Below the pieces are notes generated by a model. It ran no database searches, had not been told where the DNA came from, and worked only from the letters and a program-made list of their open reading frames with translations. Shown here in pieces: positions 10,752-21,879 of a stretch of 64,000 bases of DNA; positions within the stretch are counted from its first letter, which is position 1, and every line of letters begins with the position of its first letter. The translations under genes were made by a program, and so were the position numbers. The stretch is from Sulfuricella sp. (GTDB lineage Bacteria > Pseudomonadota > Gammaproteobacteria > Burkholderiales > Sulfuricellaceae): NCBI GenBank assembly GCA_028713975.1, contig JAQTNE010000006.1, positions 98,614-162,613 on the forward strand, written 5' to 3'.

Positions 10752-10785
10752 GCGAGAATTGCGCAAGCGGTTCTCGCCTTTATTA
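10752..10785 (+). terminator. Intrinsic terminator-like hairpin before the ribonucleotide reductase gene
   Basis: ggcgagaa-N12-ttctcgcc followed by tttatta. Confidence 0.65.
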
Positions 10786-10801
10786 TTTCAGGAAGCTCCC
10801 G

Positions 10802-12625
10802 ATGAGCGAAGCGCCCTCCATCTCCAGCATTTCATTTCGCATCTGGGATGTCCGCTACCGCTACCGCGAGGCGAGCAAGGTTATCGACCTGACCATCGAA
10901 GACACCTGGCGCCGTGTTTCCCATGCGCTTGCCAGTGTGGAGCTGCAGGATCGGGAAATCTGGGAGCGGCGTTTTTACCAGGTTCTGGATGGGTTCCATT
11001 TTCTGCCGGGTGGCCGCATCCTCGCCGGGGCAGGCACTTCCCATCGGGTTACGCTGTTTAATTGTTTCGTCATGGGTGCGGTTGAAGATTCGCTCGACGG
11101 TATTTTCGAGGCGCTGAAGGAGGGTGCCCTGACCATGCAGCAAGGCGGGGGCGTGGGCTACGATTTTTCCACCTTGCGCCCGAGCGGTGAACCGGCGCAC
11201 GGCGTCGGCACCACTGCTTCCGGCCCGGTTTCTTTCATGCATATCTGGGACAGCATGTGCGCCACCATACTATCCACCGGCGCACGCCGCGGTGCGATGA
11301 TGGCGACCCTACGCTGCGACCACCCGGATATCGAAGCTTTTATCGAGATCAAGCGTAACCCCGGTGCGCTGCGGCATTTCAATCTGTCGGTGCTGGTGAC
11401 TGATGATTTCATGCGTGCGGTGCGGGAGGACGCCGGCTGGCCCTTGGTGTTTCCCTTGGCCGAGAACGAAACGGCAGCCGGGGAGGTGGTCGAGCGGCTG
11501 TGGTCGGGCGGCTCTATGCCACGCCGCTGCAAGGTGCTGCGTCGCGTCGGTGCACGGGTGCTGTGGGGCCAGATCATGCGGGCAGCCTACGATTTCGCCG
11601 AGCCCGGCGTGATTTTCATCGATCGAGTCAATCGCATGAATAACCTTTGGTATTGCGAACAGATCAGCGCTACCAACCCTTGCGGCGAAATTCCCTTGCC
11701 GCACTACGGTGCCTGCAATCTGGGGGCAATCAACCTGACGCAGTTTGTCAGCGCCCCCTTCTCCGCAGGTGCGGCTCTTGACCTGGAAGGGATCGCCGCG
11801 ACGGCGGCTACCGCGGTGCGCCTGCTCGATAATGTTTACAATCTTTCCCGTTTTCCGCTGCAAAAGCAGGCGGAGACAGCGCGCGCATCGCGGCGGATCG
11901 GCCTTGGCCTGACCGGGCTGGCCGATGCCTTGGTGATGCTCGGCGTTCGCTATGGCAGCGCGGAATCGCTCGAACTGGGTGGAGCCGTGATGCGGACGAT
12001 CTGCCACAGCGCGTACCGGGCATCCATTGATCTGGCGCGAGAAAGGGGCGCATTCCCGGCATTTCTGGCCGAACCGTACCTGGCCGGTGAGTTCGTTCGG
12101 GGGCTGCCAGACGATATCGTGCAGGGAATCAAACGCTATGGAATTCGCAATAGCCACCTGACCGTCATCGCTCCGACCGGAACCGTCAGCTTGTTGGCAA
12201 ATAATGTTTCCAGCGGGCTTGAGCCGATCTTCGATTTGGCATACACGAGACGAATTCGTGAGCTTGATGGCGGCTTCAGCGAGACGAAAGTGAGCGATTA
12301 TGCCTTCCGCCAGTTCCGCTTGCAGCAAGGTGAGGATGCGCCGTTGCCTGCCGCTTTCGTTTGTGCCGGCGAAGTTGCGCCTGAAGCGCATCTCCGGATG
12401 CAAGCTGCGCTTCAGGTACATGTCGATAATTCCATTTCGAAAACCATCAACGTTCCGGATGAATTCGGCTTCGACGCATTTCGTGTGATTTATGAAAAAG
12501 CTTATGATATGGATTTGAAGGGCTGCACGGTTTTTCGTCCCAATTCGGTTACCGGCCAGGTGCTGCTTTCCGATAGAGGCATGACCGAAAGGCAGTGCTG
12601 CTCAATCGAGCGCGAAGCGGACTGA
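10802..12625 (+). CDS. nrdJ: Adenosylcobalamin-dependent (class II) ribonucleoside-diphosphate reductase
   Basis: [44 protein letters not shown]-terminal CCSIEREAD. Confidence 0.9.
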   Translation: MSEAPSISSISFRIWDVRYRYREASKVIDLTIEDTWRRVSHALASVELQDREIWERRFYQVLDGFHFLPGGRILAGAGTSHRVTLFNCFVMGAVEDSLDGIFEALKEGALTMQQGGGVGYDFSTLRPSGEPAHGVGTTASGPVSFMHIWDSMCATILSTGARRGAMMATLRCDHPDIEAFIEIKRNPGALRHFNLSVLVTDDFMRAVREDAGWPLVFPLAENETAAGEVVERLWSGGSMPRRCKVLRRVGARVLWGQIMRAAYDFAEPGVIFIDRVNRMNNLWYCEQISATNPCGEIPLPHYGACNLGAINLTQFVSAPFSAGAALDLEGIAATAATAVRLLDNVYNLSRFPLQKQAETARASRRIGLGLTGLADALVMLGVRYGSAESLELGGAVMRTICHSAYRASIDLARERGAFPAFLAEPYLAGEFVRGLPDDIVQGIKRYGIRNSHLTVIAPTGTVSLLANNVSSGLEPIFDLAYTRRIRELDGGFSETKVSDYAFRQFRLQQGEDAPLPAAFVCAGEVAPEAHLRMQAALQVHVDNSISKTINVPDEFGFDAFRVIYEKAYDMDLKGCTVFRPNSVTGQVLLSDRGMTERQCCSIEREAD

Positions 12626-12680
12626 GCATTTCGCACGGTACGATATTCGGGTAAACTACAATTTTTTGTGGAAAATCTTC

Positions 12681-13559
12681 ATGCTTAAAGGCAGTCTGGT
12701 TGCGATCGTTACCCCGATGCACGATGATGGCAGTCTGGATCTGGCGCGTTTGCGTGCTCTGATCGATTTCCATGTGGCAGAGGGAACCGACGGTATCGTT
12801 GTCGTCGGAACCACCGGCGAATCCCCGACAGTAAATTTTGATGAGCATTGCCTGCTGATTCGCACTGTGGTGGATCACGTAGCTGGCCGTATTCCGGTGA
12901 TCGCCGGAACCGGCGCCAACTCCACCAGCGAAGCAATCGAATTGACGGCCTGTGCCAAGGCGGCCGGCGCAAACTACAGTTTATCTGTCACGCCGTACTA
13001 CAATAAACCCACCCAGGAAGGGCTTTATCGCCATTTCAAGGCCATTGCCGAGGCAGTGGATATTCCGCAGATTCTTTACAACGTACCCGGTCGCACTGCC
13101 TGTGATCTGGTTAACGACACCGTGCTGCGACTGGCGCAAATACCGAACATCACCGGCATCAAGGACGCGACCGGCAATATCGAGCGTGGCAGTGATCTGT
13201 TGCTGCGCGTCCCACAGGACTTCGCCGTGTATAGCGGCGACGATGGCAGTTGTTTGGCATTGATGCTGCTGGGTGGTCATGGCGTGGTTTCGGTGACCAG
13301 CAATGTGGCTCCCCGGTTGATGCATGAAATGTGCGAGGCGGCGTTCAGGGGCGATCTGGCCGCAGCAAGGACGATTAACAACAAATTGCTGGGTTTGCAT
13401 CAAAAGCTGTTTGTCGAAGCCAATCCGATTCCGGTCAAATGGGCTGTGGCGCAGATGGGGCTGGTCGGCGAGGGTATTCGCCTGCCGCTAACCCCGCTCT
13501 CCGCGGTTCATCACGATGTATTAAGACAAGCTATGCGCCAGGCCAGCGCGCTGCAATAA
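12681..13559 (+). CDS. dapA: 4-hydroxy-tetrahydrodipicolinate synthase
   Basis: [33 protein letters not shown]; start at the internal Met MLKGS. Confidence 0.97.
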   Translation: MLKGSLVAIVTPMHDDGSLDLARLRALIDFHVAEGTDGIVVVGTTGESPTVNFDEHCLLIRTVVDHVAGRIPVIAGTGANSTSEAIELTACAKAAGANYSLSVTPYYNKPTQEGLYRHFKAIAEAVDIPQILYNVPGRTACDLVNDTVLRLAQIPNITGIKDATGNIERGSDLLLRVPQDFAVYSGDDGSCLALMLLGGHGVVSVTSNVAPRLMHEMCEAAFRGDLAAARTINNKLLGLHQKLFVEANPIPVKWAVAQMGLVGEGIRLPLTPLSAVHHDVLRQAMRQASALQ

Positions 13560-13565
13560 ATTAAG

Positions 13566-14720
13566 GTGCGTATGAATAACAGGTTTCTGGCTTCGGCCAT
13601 GGTGATAATGGTGCTTGCGCTAATAGCGGGCTGCGGTTCGACTTCTCTGCTCGAAGGCAAGAAAATTGACTACAAATCGGCGGGCAAACTGCCGCCGCTG
13701 GAAATCCCTCCCGACCTGACGTCGCCGGCAGCAGATAATCGTTTCGCGGTTCCCGACGCCAGCCCGCAGGGTAGCGCCACGTTCTCGGTATATAACAAGG
13801 AAAGGGCCGGTCAGCCCCAGACTGCAACAGCAGCATCCAACCTGCTGCCCGCCCAAGACAAGGTCAGGGTCGAGCGTGCGGGTACGCAGCGCTGGCTGGT
13901 GGTGAACGCCACTCCGGAGCAGATCTGGCCGGTGGTGAAAGAATTCTGGCAGGAAAACGGCTTTCTCATCAAGGTGGAAGTACCGGAATCCGGTGTGATG
14001 GAAACCGACTGGGCTGAAAACCGCGCCAAGATTCCGCAGGACGCGATCCGCAGTGTGTTGAGCAAGGTAATCGACGGACTTTATTCCACCGCCGAACGTG
14101 ACAAGTTCCGCACCCGGCTTGAACGTGGCGCGGAGCAAGGCACTACCGAAATCTACATTAGCCACCGCGGCATGTATGAAGTGCTGGAAGGTGGAGACGG
14201 CGGCAATCGAACCATCTGGCAGCCGCGCCCCGCCGATCCGGAACTGGAAGCCGACATGTTGCGCCGGTTGATGGTACGCTTTGGCGTAGAGGAAGTGCGT
14301 TCCAAATCCCTGATGACGGCGGACAGCAAGCGCGAGCGTGCCAAGGTTACGCACACTCGGGAAGGGACGGGAAAACTTGAGCTGACCGATACCTTCGATC
14401 GTGCCTGGCGCCGCGTCGGGCTGGCTCTTGATCGAGTCGGGTTTACCGTGGTTGACCGCGACCGTTCCAAGGGGCTTTATTTTGTTCGCTACGTCGATCC
14501 CGATATAGACGCCGCCAAGGACGAAAAAGGCTTTCTTTCCAAGCTGGCTTTCTGGAAGAGTAATGGAAAAAACAAGGACAACAATCCAGAGCAATATCGC
14601 ATCCAGGTGGTGACGGAGAGCGGTGGCAGCGAAGTCAATATCCTGAACAAGGACGGCACAACCGAGAAGTCTGATACCGCCGCCAGGATACTCAATCTGT
14701 TGTTCGAACAGTTGAAGTGA
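13566..14720 (+). CDS. bamC: Outer membrane assembly lipoprotein BamC
   Basis: Lipobox LIAGCGS; KLPPLEIPPDLT; two BamC-like repeats. Confidence 0.92.
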   Translation: MRMNNRFLASAMVIMVLALIAGCGSTSLLEGKKIDYKSAGKLPPLEIPPDLTSPAADNRFAVPDASPQGSATFSVYNKERAGQPQTATAASNLLPAQDKVRVERAGTQRWLVVNATPEQIWPVVKEFWQENGFLIKVEVPESGVMETDWAENRAKIPQDAIRSVLSKVIDGLYSTAERDKFRTRLERGAEQGTTEIYISHRGMYEVLEGGDGGNRTIWQPRPADPELEADMLRRLMVRFGVEEVRSKSLMTADSKRERAKVTHTREGTGKLELTDTFDRAWRRVGLALDRVGFTVVDRDRSKGLYFVRYVDPDIDAAKDEKGFLSKLAFWKSNGKNKDNNPEQYRIQVVTESGGSEVNILNKDGTTEKSDTAARILNLLFEQLK

Positions 14721-14729
14721 TCTGCTGTA

Positions 14730-15494
14730 ATGCGTTTCGCTTCCCTGGGCAGCGGTAGCCGGGGCAACGCGCTGGTGGTCGAGGTCAGGCAAACCCGCCT
14801 GCTCCTCGACTGTGGTTTCAGCACCCGAGAAATGGTTGCCCGGCTGTCCCGCCTTGAATTACGCCCGGAGGATTTTGCCGGCATCCTCGTTACGCATGAA
14901 CATGCCGACCATATCGGTGGAGTGGACAGGTTTGCGCGCAAGTATGCGCTACCGGTATGGTTGACTCACGGCACTCTCACCAATTACACCCAAACCCAGG
15001 CTTTGCCAGATATTCGTCTGATTGATGGGCATAGTGCATTTCAAGTCGGCGAGATCGAAGTGCAGCCATTCCATGTCCCCCATGACGCCAGGGAGCCGGT
15101 GCAATATGTATTCAGCAACGGCCACCGGCGATTGGGGGTGCTGACAGATACCGGCAATTCCACGCCACATATCGAGTCTGTCCTGAGCGGTTGCGATGCC
15201 TTGGTGCTGGAGTGCAATCATGATCCCGACATGCTGCGCGACGGGCCTTACCCCCAGGCATTAAAACAACGGGTTGCCGGTCGCCTGGGTCATTTGGACA
15301 ACAGTGCGGCAGCCCGGCTTCTGGCGAGCCTGGATAATAGTAGATTGCAGCATTTGATCGCGGCACACCTGAGCGAAAAAAACAACACTCCAGAGCTGGC
15401 GCGAACTGCGCTGAGCGGTATTTTAAATTGTGAGCCGGGATGGATTGGAGTGGCCGGTCAGTCCGGTGGCTTCGGCTGGCGCCAGATCGCTTGA
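14730..15494 (+). CDS. MBL-fold metallohydrolase (YycJ/WalJ-like)
   Basis: LGSGSRGNALVV, LVTHEHADHIGG. Confidence 0.92.
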   Translation: MRFASLGSGSRGNALVVEVRQTRLLLDCGFSTREMVARLSRLELRPEDFAGILVTHEHADHIGGVDRFARKYALPVWLTHGTLTNYTQTQALPDIRLIDGHSAFQVGEIEVQPFHVPHDAREPVQYVFSNGHRRLGVLTDTGNSTPHIESVLSGCDALVLECNHDPDMLRDGPYPQALKQRVAGRLGHLDNSAAARLLASLDNSRLQHLIAAHLSEKNNTPELARTALSGILNCEPGWIGVAGQSGGFGWRQIA

Positions 15495-15508
15495 TGAAAT
15501 TAAGGAAT

Positions 15509-15540
15509 AAAAAAAGCCGGCGCAATGCGCCGGCTTTTTT
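15509..15540. terminator. Bidirectional intrinsic terminator
   Basis: aaaaaagccggcgcaatgcgccggctttttt: 9-bp perfect stem flanked by A/T tracts, between convergent genes. Confidence 0.92.
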
Positions 15541-15557
15541 CTTGCCGAAAGCTAGAA

Positions 15558-15791
15558 TTACTTGGCAGGTGCAGCGTCAGCTGGTTTTGCAGCGTCAGCA
15601 GCAGGAGCGGCAGCGTCAGCAGCAGGAGCGGCGGCAGGAGCAGCAGCGTCAGCAGCAGGAGCGGCAGGAGCAGCAGCAGGAGCTTCAACCTTAGGTGCTT
15701 CAGCAGGAGCAGGGGCAGGAGCTTCTTCTTTTTTGCCGCAAGCGGACAAGGACAGAGCCAGCAAAGCGGCGAGCAGGACGGAGTTTTTCAT
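15558..15791 (-). CDS. Small Ala/Pro-rich lipoprotein with tandem AADAAAPA repeats
   Basis: LSLSACGKKEE lipobox and low-complexity APA/ADA repeats. Confidence 0.8.
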   Translation of the reverse strand: MKNSVLLAALLALSLSACGKKEEAPAPAPAEAPKVEAPAAAPAAPAADAAAPAAAPAADAAAPAADAAKPADAAPAK

Positions 15792-16209
15792 TTATTGTTC
15801 CCTTATTGACTAATGTTTTAAAGACTTGACTATTGATACCATTGATGCAAATCGGCTTTCACATCAACGATGTCCAACCGACTCTATGATTCTAACAGAT
15901 TTTTTAAAAAATTCTAGTGTCGAATGGTTAATAATTTTTAGGGTGGGCGCTTGCCGATTCGACGCTTGTTCGAGACTACCGTGCCGATCATGTATGAGAT
16001 TGTTCAAAAACAACGGCGCTACTGGGTGAACTCGATCAGCGTGTTAACCTCCTTTCCATGCGCCGCAGTGTTGTTCGACTGACTGTGCGGCAATACGGGT
16101 TTTCTGTCTCCAGCATCCGGCAATGATATGTTGTTCAACTTTACTCGCTTCTGATGCGGCTCCTCACAACCGTGAAGAAATCGTTTAAAATGCGGTCATA
16201 CGGAAAAAG

Positions 16210-16326
16210 GTGAGAATTGTGCGTTCCCCGTTTGTCATAGACCGGCATGGGATTCTCAGGTATGCGCTATATGGAGTTAACCCCCGTGGCCATGTCGCCG
16301 AAGTAATCAATTTAATTAAAATGATG
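16210..16326 (+). pseudogene. Relic C-terminal fragment of an AhpC/TSA-type peroxiredoxin
   Basis: Frame reads VRIVRSPFVIDRHGILRYALYGVNPRGHVAEVINLIKMM, a peroxiredoxin-like C-terminus with no N-terminal part found upstream. Confidence 0.5.
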
Positions 16327-16336
16327 GAGCAATGTT

Positions 16337-16819
16337 ATGCAGGTTTCGAAAAATTCGGTAGTGACCCTCAACTTTGAGTTAAGCGATAGCTCCGGCAAGG
16401 TTCTGGAAAAAAGCGAGCAGCCTATCAGCTACCTGCATGGCGGCTATGACGGGATATTTCCATTGGTTGAGGAAGCGCTGGAAGGCGCTGCCGAGGGGAG
16501 TTCCATTGAGGTAACGCTGGATCCGGACAATGCTTTTGGTGAGTATGAAGACGATCTGGTCAAGGTCGAGCCGCGTGATGCATTTCCGATGGAAGACATC
16601 GAAGTCGGTATGCAGTTTCAGGCCGGTGCCGAGGGTTCGGATGAAGATATCGTCTTCACATTGACGGAAATTAATGCGGATTCCGTAGTCATAGACGGAA
16701 ACCATCCGCTGGCCGGACAGACCTTGTTATTCAAGTGCACCGTTGAAGGTATTCGCCCTGCCAGCGCCGAGGAAATCACTCATGGGCACGTGCATGGCGC
16801 CCATGGGCATCATCACTGA
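16337..16819 (+). CDS. slyD: FKBP-type peptidyl-prolyl isomerase, SlyD-like with His-rich tail
   Basis: [27 protein letters not shown]-like motif, C-terminal [12 protein letters not shown]. Confidence 0.9.
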   Translation: MQVSKNSVVTLNFELSDSSGKVLEKSEQPISYLHGGYDGIFPLVEEALEGAAEGSSIEVTLDPDNAFGEYEDDLVKVEPRDAFPMEDIEVGMQFQAGAEGSDEDIVFTLTEINADSVVIDGNHPLAGQTLLFKCTVEGIRPASAEEITHGHVHGAHGHHH

Positions 16820-19398
16820 TCCAGTAGTTTCCTTAGTCGATATACCAGTTCCAGCGCGGCTTTCGGGGTGAGCTCATCCGGCTCGATGCCGCGCAACGTC
16901 TCTTCCAACGCTGAAGGCGGTGCCGCCTGTGGCGCTTCGGCAAACAAATCACCCTGAATTCCATTGCTGACGGCTTGCTGTTCCAGTTGTAGCAGGTGCC
17001 TTTTGGCTGCCTGGATGACTGGCGCAGGAATGCCAGCCAGCGCCGCCACCTGCAAACCGTAACTCTGGTTCGCCGGGCCGTCCTGCACGCTATGCAGGAA
17101 CACGATGTGATCGCGATGTTCCAGCGCATCGAGGTGGACATTGGCAATCTGCCGGTATTCCTGCGTCAATCGGGTCAACTCGAAATAATGGGTGGCAAAC
17201 AAGGTGTGGCAGCGCGTTTTTTCTATCAGTTGGCGAGCAATCGCCCAAGCCAGGGCGAGACCGTCGAAAGTCGAGGTGCCGCGCCCGATTTCGTCCAGCA
17301 GCACCAGGCTGTGTTCGGTGGCGTTGTGCAAGATATCCGCCGCTTCGGTCATTTCCACCATGAAGGTGGATCGGCCGCCAGCCAAGTCGTCGGATGCGCC
17401 AATGCGAGTGAATATCTGATCTATTGGGCCGATCCGCGCACTGTTTGCTGGCACGAAACTGCCGCAATGGGCGAGCAGTACGATCAATGCGGTCTGGCGC
17501 ATGTAGGTGGATTTGCCGCCCATGTTTGGGCCGGTGATCAATAGCATCTGGCGGGTGCGCGAGAGCTGCGTATCGTTGGCGATGAAGTTTGCTGCGCCTT
17601 TGTTCGTTTCAAGCTGGGCTTCGACCACCGGATGGCGTCCACCGCTGATCTCAATCACGGCATCATCGGTGAACTCCGGTGCGACCCAGCCCAGTATTTC
17701 GGCGCGCTCGGCAAAGGCCGACAGGACATCAAGCTCAGCCACTGCCGCAGCAATTTCCTGCAACGCTGGAATATGCAGTACCAGATTGTCCAGAAGCCCC
17801 TCGTAAAGCATTTTTTCGCGCGCCAGTGCCCGTTCCGAGGCTGATAGGGCCTTGTCCTCGAAGGCTTTCAATTCCGGCGTGATAAAGCGTTCCGCATTTT
17901 TCAGGGTTTGGCGGCGGCGGTAATCATCCGGCACTGTATCGGACTGACTGCGTGTCACTTCGATATAGAAACCGTGCACCCGGTTGTATTCGACTTTCAG
18001 ATTGGCGATGCCGCTGCGCTCGCGTTCGCGGGTTTCTAGTGCCAGAAGAAATTCGCCGCAATTGCTCTGGATTGCGCGCAGTTCGTCGAGTTCGGCATCA
18101 TAGCCGGAGGCGATCACGCCGCCTTCACGCAAGACTGAAGCGGGCTCCGGCTGAATCGCGCGCGCCAGTTCGGTGACTAGCTCATCCGGCGAAAGCAACC
18201 GGCTGGCCAGTTGCGTCAGGCGAGGGCTGTCGAGTTGCGCCGTTTCCTGCGCAATCTGTGGCAAGGCCAGCAAGCTGTCGCGCAGGCCGGACAGGTCTCT
18301 GGGGCGAGCGGTACGCAGTGCGATACGCGTCGTGATGCGTTCGATATCGGCAAGTTGTTTCAACCCCTGATGAATCGGCGGATAGGCAGGGAAACCGGAT
18401 TCGCCGATCAGCACGGCGACGGCATTGAGCCGAGCGCGGACTTCGGCACGGTCGCGCAATGGATGGTGCAGCCAGTGGCGCATCAACCGGCTGCCCATGC
18501 CGCCAGCGGTGGTGTCGAGCAGTGAAAATAGCGTTGGAGCCGATTCGCCGCGCAGTGTTTCTGAAATTTCCAGGTTGCGCCGGGCTGCGGCGTCGAGCAA
18601 AACATAGCCGCTCTCGCGCTCGACATGCAGGCCGCGGATATGCGGCAGCGCCCCGCACTGGGTGCTTCTGGCATATTCCAGCAGGGCGCCGGCGGCCTCT
18701 ATGGCGCAACGCAGATCGCTGCAACCGAAGCCTTGCAGGTCGAACGTGGCGAACTGCCGACACAATCCCTGCTGCGCCGAATCATAATCAAACTGCCACG
18801 CTGGCAAGGCTCTGCGCGCGCATTTTAGATTGTCCAGAGCGGCATGGGCGAAGCCTTCCGGCAGCAGGATTTCCGCCGGCTTGAGTCGCTCCAGCGTCGC
18901 ACCAAGTTGCCCGGACAAGATTTCCATGACGCTGAAGCGTCCGCTGGCAAGGTTGAGCCAGGCCAATCCCAGCATCTTGTCGTGCGCTGTCAGTGCAAGC
19001 AGCAGATTGTCCTGTTTTTCGTCGAGCAGCGCGGCATCGGTTAGTGTGCCAGGGGTGATGATGCGCACTACCTTGCGCTCTACCGGCCCTTTTGAGGTAG
19101 CGGGGTCACCGACCTGCTCACAGATCGCCACTCCCACGCCGAGCTTGACCAGCTTGGCGAGGTACTGCTCAATCGCATGGTAAGGCACGCCCGCCATCTT
19201 GATCGGCTGCCCTGCCGTAGCGCCACGGGTGGTCAGCGTGATGCCCAGCAGTTGAGCCGCTTTCTCCGCGTCACCGAAGAAAAGCTCATAGAAATCCCCC
19301 ATGCGGTAGAGCAGCAACATGTCCGGATGCTCCGCCTTGATGCGCAGGTATTGCTGCATCATCGGCGTGTGCCGGGACAATTCCTCCTGGGCGTTCAT
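16813..19398 (-). CDS. mutS: DNA mismatch repair protein MutS
   Basis: [16 protein letters not shown], Walker [29 protein letters not shown]; start at MNAQEEL (the track ORF is over-extended upstream). Confidence 0.97.
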   Translation of the reverse strand: MNAQEELSRHTPMMQQYLRIKAEHPDMLLLYRMGDFYELFFGDAEKAAQLLGITLTTRGATAGQPIKMAGVPYHAIEQYLAKLVKLGVGVAICEQVGDPATSKGPVERKVVRIITPGTLTDAALLDEKQDNLLLALTAHDKMLGLAWLNLASGRFSVMEILSGQLGATLERLKPAEILLPEGFAHAALDNLKCARRALPAWQFDYDSAQQGLCRQFATFDLQGFGCSDLRCAIEAAGALLEYARSTQCGALPHIRGLHVERESGYVLLDAAARRNLEISETLRGESAPTLFSLLDTTAGGMGSRLMRHWLHHPLRDRAEVRARLNAVAVLIGESGFPAYPPIHQGLKQLADIERITTRIALRTARPRDLSGLRDSLLALPQIAQETAQLDSPRLTQLASRLLSPDELVTELARAIQPEPASVLREGGVIASGYDAELDELRAIQSNCGEFLLALETRERERSGIANLKVEYNRVHGFYIEVTRSQSDTVPDDYRRRQTLKNAERFITPELKAFEDKALSASERALAREKMLYEGLLDNLVLHIPALQEIAAAVAELDVLSAFAERAEILGWVAPEFTDDAVIEISGGRHPVVEAQLETNKGAANFIANDTQLSRTRQMLLITGPNMGGKSTYMRQTALIVLLAHCGSFVPANSARIGPIDQIFTRIGASDDLAGGRSTFMVEMTEAADILHNATEHSLVLLDEIGRGTSTFDGLALAWAIARQLIEKTRCHTLFATHYFELTRLTQEYRQIANVHLDALEHRDHIVFLHSVQDGPANQSYGLQVAALAGIPAPVIQAAKRHLLQLEQQAVSNGIQGDLFAEAPQAAPPSALEETLRGIEPDELTPKAALELVYRLRKLLDQ

Positions 19399-19406
19399 GG
19401 AGCAGA

Positions 19407-20201
19407 TTATTTGGTTTTGGCGGCTAGATGAGGAGCAATGGTCTGGAGCAGTTGGCCAAAGACTTTCGGGTTGCCGGCGACGATGTTGCCGCTTTCCATG
19501 TAACCCGCGTCTCCCTGAAAATCGCCCACCAGCCCGCCTGCTTCTTGCACCAGCAGCACGCCGGCGGCAATGTCCCAGGTGTTCAGGCCGAATTCCCAGA
19601 AGCCATCGAGGCGGCCCGCAGCGGTGTAGGCGAGATCCAGCGCGGCTGAGCCGGGGCGGCGTATACCGGCGGTTTTTTGTACCATCTCGCGGAATATGGC
19701 CATATAGGCGTCGAGATGAGTGAAATCGCGGAACGGGAAGCCGGTGCCGATCAGTGCATCTTTCAGATATTCGCAACGGCTGACACGAAGGCGGCGGTCG
19801 TTGAGGAAGGCTCCGGCACCGCGCGTGGCAGTGAACAGGTCGTTGCGGCTGGGGTCGTAAACCACGGCATGGGTCAGCACCCCCTTGTGCCGCATGGCGA
19901 TGGAAACGGAATATTGCGGAAAACCGTGGAGAAAGTTGGTGGTGCCGTCGAGCGGATCGATGATCCACTCGAACTCGGAGTCGCCCTGTGCGCCGCTTTC
20001 TTCTGCTAAAATCGCGTGCTTCGGGTAGGCTTCCAGCAGAATTTCCTTGATGGCGTCTTCCGCCTTTTGATCTACTTCGCTGACAAAATCATTGAAGCTT
20101 TTGTGCTTGACCGTGAGCGAGTCCAGGTTTTGGGAGGCGCGGTTGATGATCTGGCCGGCACGGCGCGCGGCCTTGACCGCGGTGTTGAGCATGGGATGCA
20201 T
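19407..20201 (-). CDS. suhB: Inositol monophosphatase family protein
   Basis: EESG and [17 protein letters not shown] motifs. Confidence 0.95.
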   Translation of the reverse strand: MHPMLNTAVKAARRAGQIINRASQNLDSLTVKHKSFNDFVSEVDQKAEDAIKEILLEAYPKHAILAEESGAQGDSEFEWIIDPLDGTTNFLHGFPQYSVSIAMRHKGVLTHAVVYDPSRNDLFTATRGAGAFLNDRRLRVSRCEYLKDALIGTGFPFRDFTHLDAYMAIFREMVQKTAGIRRPGSAALDLAYTAAGRLDGFWEFGLNTWDIAAGVLLVQEAGGLVGDFQGDAGYMESGNIVAGNPKVFGQLLQTIAPHLAAKTK

Positions 20202-20270
20202 GGATTATCCTGGAAAGTTTAATGAACAAAACGCTGAAGCGTATCCCGCCATTTTAATGGGAAACCCCGG

Positions 20271-21005
20271 ATGAAGAAACAAAATGTACTGAATAAGATC
20301 CGCATCGTGCTCAGCCACACCAGCCATCCGGGTAATATCGGCGCGGCAGCGCGGGCAATGAAGACGATGGGGCTGGAGCGCCTTTATCTGGTCAATCCCA
20401 AGTCCTTTCCCGATCCCACGGCAGATTCGCGCGCTGCGGGCGCGGTCGATGTGCTGCAAAATGCGCAGGTATGCACAACGCTGGATGAGGCATTGGCGGG
20501 CACTGTCCTTGCCGTGGCAGTGACCGCCCGGCGGCGCGATCTTTCCCATGAAATGTTGCCGGCCCGCGAGGCGTCATGCCGCATGCTGGAACTTGCCGCA
20601 CAGGGTGAAGTGGCGCTGTTGTTCGGCACCGAGATGTCCGGGCTTTCCAATGCCGAGCTGGATCGGTGCCAGTTGCTTGCCACTATTCCTGCCAATCCCG
20701 AATTTTCCTCGCTGAACCTCGGTTCCGCCGTACAGTTGCTGGCCTATGAGCTGCGCATGGCCTTTCTCGGCGAGGTTGAAATGCCGGGAGCAAAGACGTT
20801 CGAGGCAGCCAGCTTCGAAGACGTCGAGCGGTTCTATCAGCATCTGGAACAGGTGATTGTCGATACCACTTTTCTCGATCCGGCCAATCCCGGGCGCTTG
20901 ATGCAGAGAGTGAGGCGGTTGTTTGCAAGAGCACGGATGGAGAAAGAAGAAGTTAGTATCCTGCGCGGAATTTTGACTTCCGTGGATAAATTTACCAGGA
21001 AGTGA
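20271..21005 (+). CDS. trmJ: tRNA (cytidine/uridine-2'-O-)-methyltransferase TrmJ
   Basis: SPOUT motifs SHTSHPGNIGAAARAMKTMGL, LLFGTEMSGLSNAEL. Confidence 0.93.
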   Translation: MKKQNVLNKIRIVLSHTSHPGNIGAAARAMKTMGLERLYLVNPKSFPDPTADSRAAGAVDVLQNAQVCTTLDEALAGTVLAVAVTARRRDLSHEMLPAREASCRMLELAAQGEVALLFGTEMSGLSNAELDRCQLLATIPANPEFSSLNLGSAVQLLAYELRMAFLGEVEMPGAKTFEAASFEDVERFYQHLEQVIVDTTFLDPANPGRLMQRVRRLFARARMEKEEVSILRGILTSVDKFTRK

Positions 21006-21013
21006 AAAAACCT

Positions 21014-21038
21014 ATAGTTGACTAAAGGGCTCTGGAAT
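21014..21038 (+). promoter_or_regulatory. Putative IscR type-1-like site upstream of cysE
   Basis: ATAGTTGACTAAAGGGCTCTGGAAT; first 13 nt identical to the site upstream of iscR. Confidence 0.5.
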
Positions 21039-21074
21039 ATAATGGGGCCGATTTTAGTATTTTGGAATCTGCTG

Positions 21075-21827
21075 ATGTTCGATCGTCTACGTGAAGATAT
21101 CTCTGTCGTGTTTGAGCGGGATCCGGCTGCGCGCTCTGCCTGGGAAGTGCTGACCACCTATCCGGGTCTGCACGCTTTGCTGGTTCATCGTCTGGCTCAA
21201 CGCTTGTGGCGCTGGAACCTGAAGTGGCTGGCGCGTTTTGTTTCCCACTTGGGGCGTGGGTTGACGGGCATCGAGATTCATCCGGGGGCAAAGATCGGGC
21301 GGCGGGTGTTTATCGACCATGGCATGGGCGTGGTGATTGGCGAGACTGCCGAGGTTGGCGATGATTCAACGCTTTACCATGGCGTTACGCTGGGTGGCAC
21401 CTCCTGGAACAAGGGCAAGCGCCATCCGACATTGGGCAAGGGCGTGGTGGTCGGCGCTGGTGCCAAGATTCTTGGGCCAATATTTCTTGGCGATGGTGCC
21501 AAGGTCGGCTCTAACGCGGTGGTGGTGAAGGACGTCCCGCCAGGCGCTACCGCGATCGGCATTCCGGCGCGAATTATCGACCCGACGCAGGCTGATTTGC
21601 GCGAAAGCAAGGCGCAGAAAATGGGCTTTTCTGCCTATGCCATCAGCGCTGACATGAACGACCCGGTAGTCAAGGCGATCCATGGCTTGCTCGACCACAC
21701 CGTGATGATGGATCGGCGGATTGAGACAATTCTGGCGCAATTGAAAAAGATGGGCATAGAAGTGGAGCAATCGACCCAAACGCAGGACCAGTTCGACGCA
21801 AATTATCTTAATAAAATAGTTGACTAA
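21075..21827 (+). CDS. cysE: Serine O-acetyltransferase
   Basis: [19 protein letters not shown]; hexapeptide repeats [29 protein letters not shown]. Confidence 0.96.
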   Translation: MFDRLREDISVVFERDPAARSAWEVLTTYPGLHALLVHRLAQRLWRWNLKWLARFVSHLGRGLTGIEIHPGAKIGRRVFIDHGMGVVIGETAEVGDDSTLYHGVTLGGTSWNKGKRHPTLGKGVVVGAGAKILGPIFLGDGAKVGSNAVVVKDVPPGATAIGIPARIIDPTQADLRESKAQKMGFSAYAISADMNDPVVKAIHGLLDHTVMMDRRIETILAQLKKMGIEVEQSTQTQDQFDANYLNKIVD

Positions 21828-21840
21828 AAAGATAAGGTAT
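21816..21840 (+). promoter_or_regulatory. Putative IscR type-1 site / iscR promoter region
   Basis: ATAGTTGACTAAAAAGATAAGGTAT resembles the 25-bp type-1 IscR motif ATAssyyGACTrwwwyAGTCrrssTAT; 40 bp upstream of iscR. Confidence 0.6.
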
Positions 21841-21879
21841 TATAGAGTTGCAGCATAACTTCTTGAGAAGGAAATAATC

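Noticed and set aside
15826-16029. 67-aa ORF in the intergenic region
   Set aside because: No RBS or family signature; likely chance ORF
16020-16200. Minus-strand frame reading KLNNISLPDAGDRKPVLPHSQSNNTAAHGKEVNTLIEFTQ*
   Set aside because: Looks vaguely protein-like, but has no start codon after the upstream stop and no recognisable family
19399-19968. N-terminal extension of the mutS ORF in the track
   Set aside because: Overlaps suhB antisense; MutS homology begins at [17 protein letters not shown] (19398)
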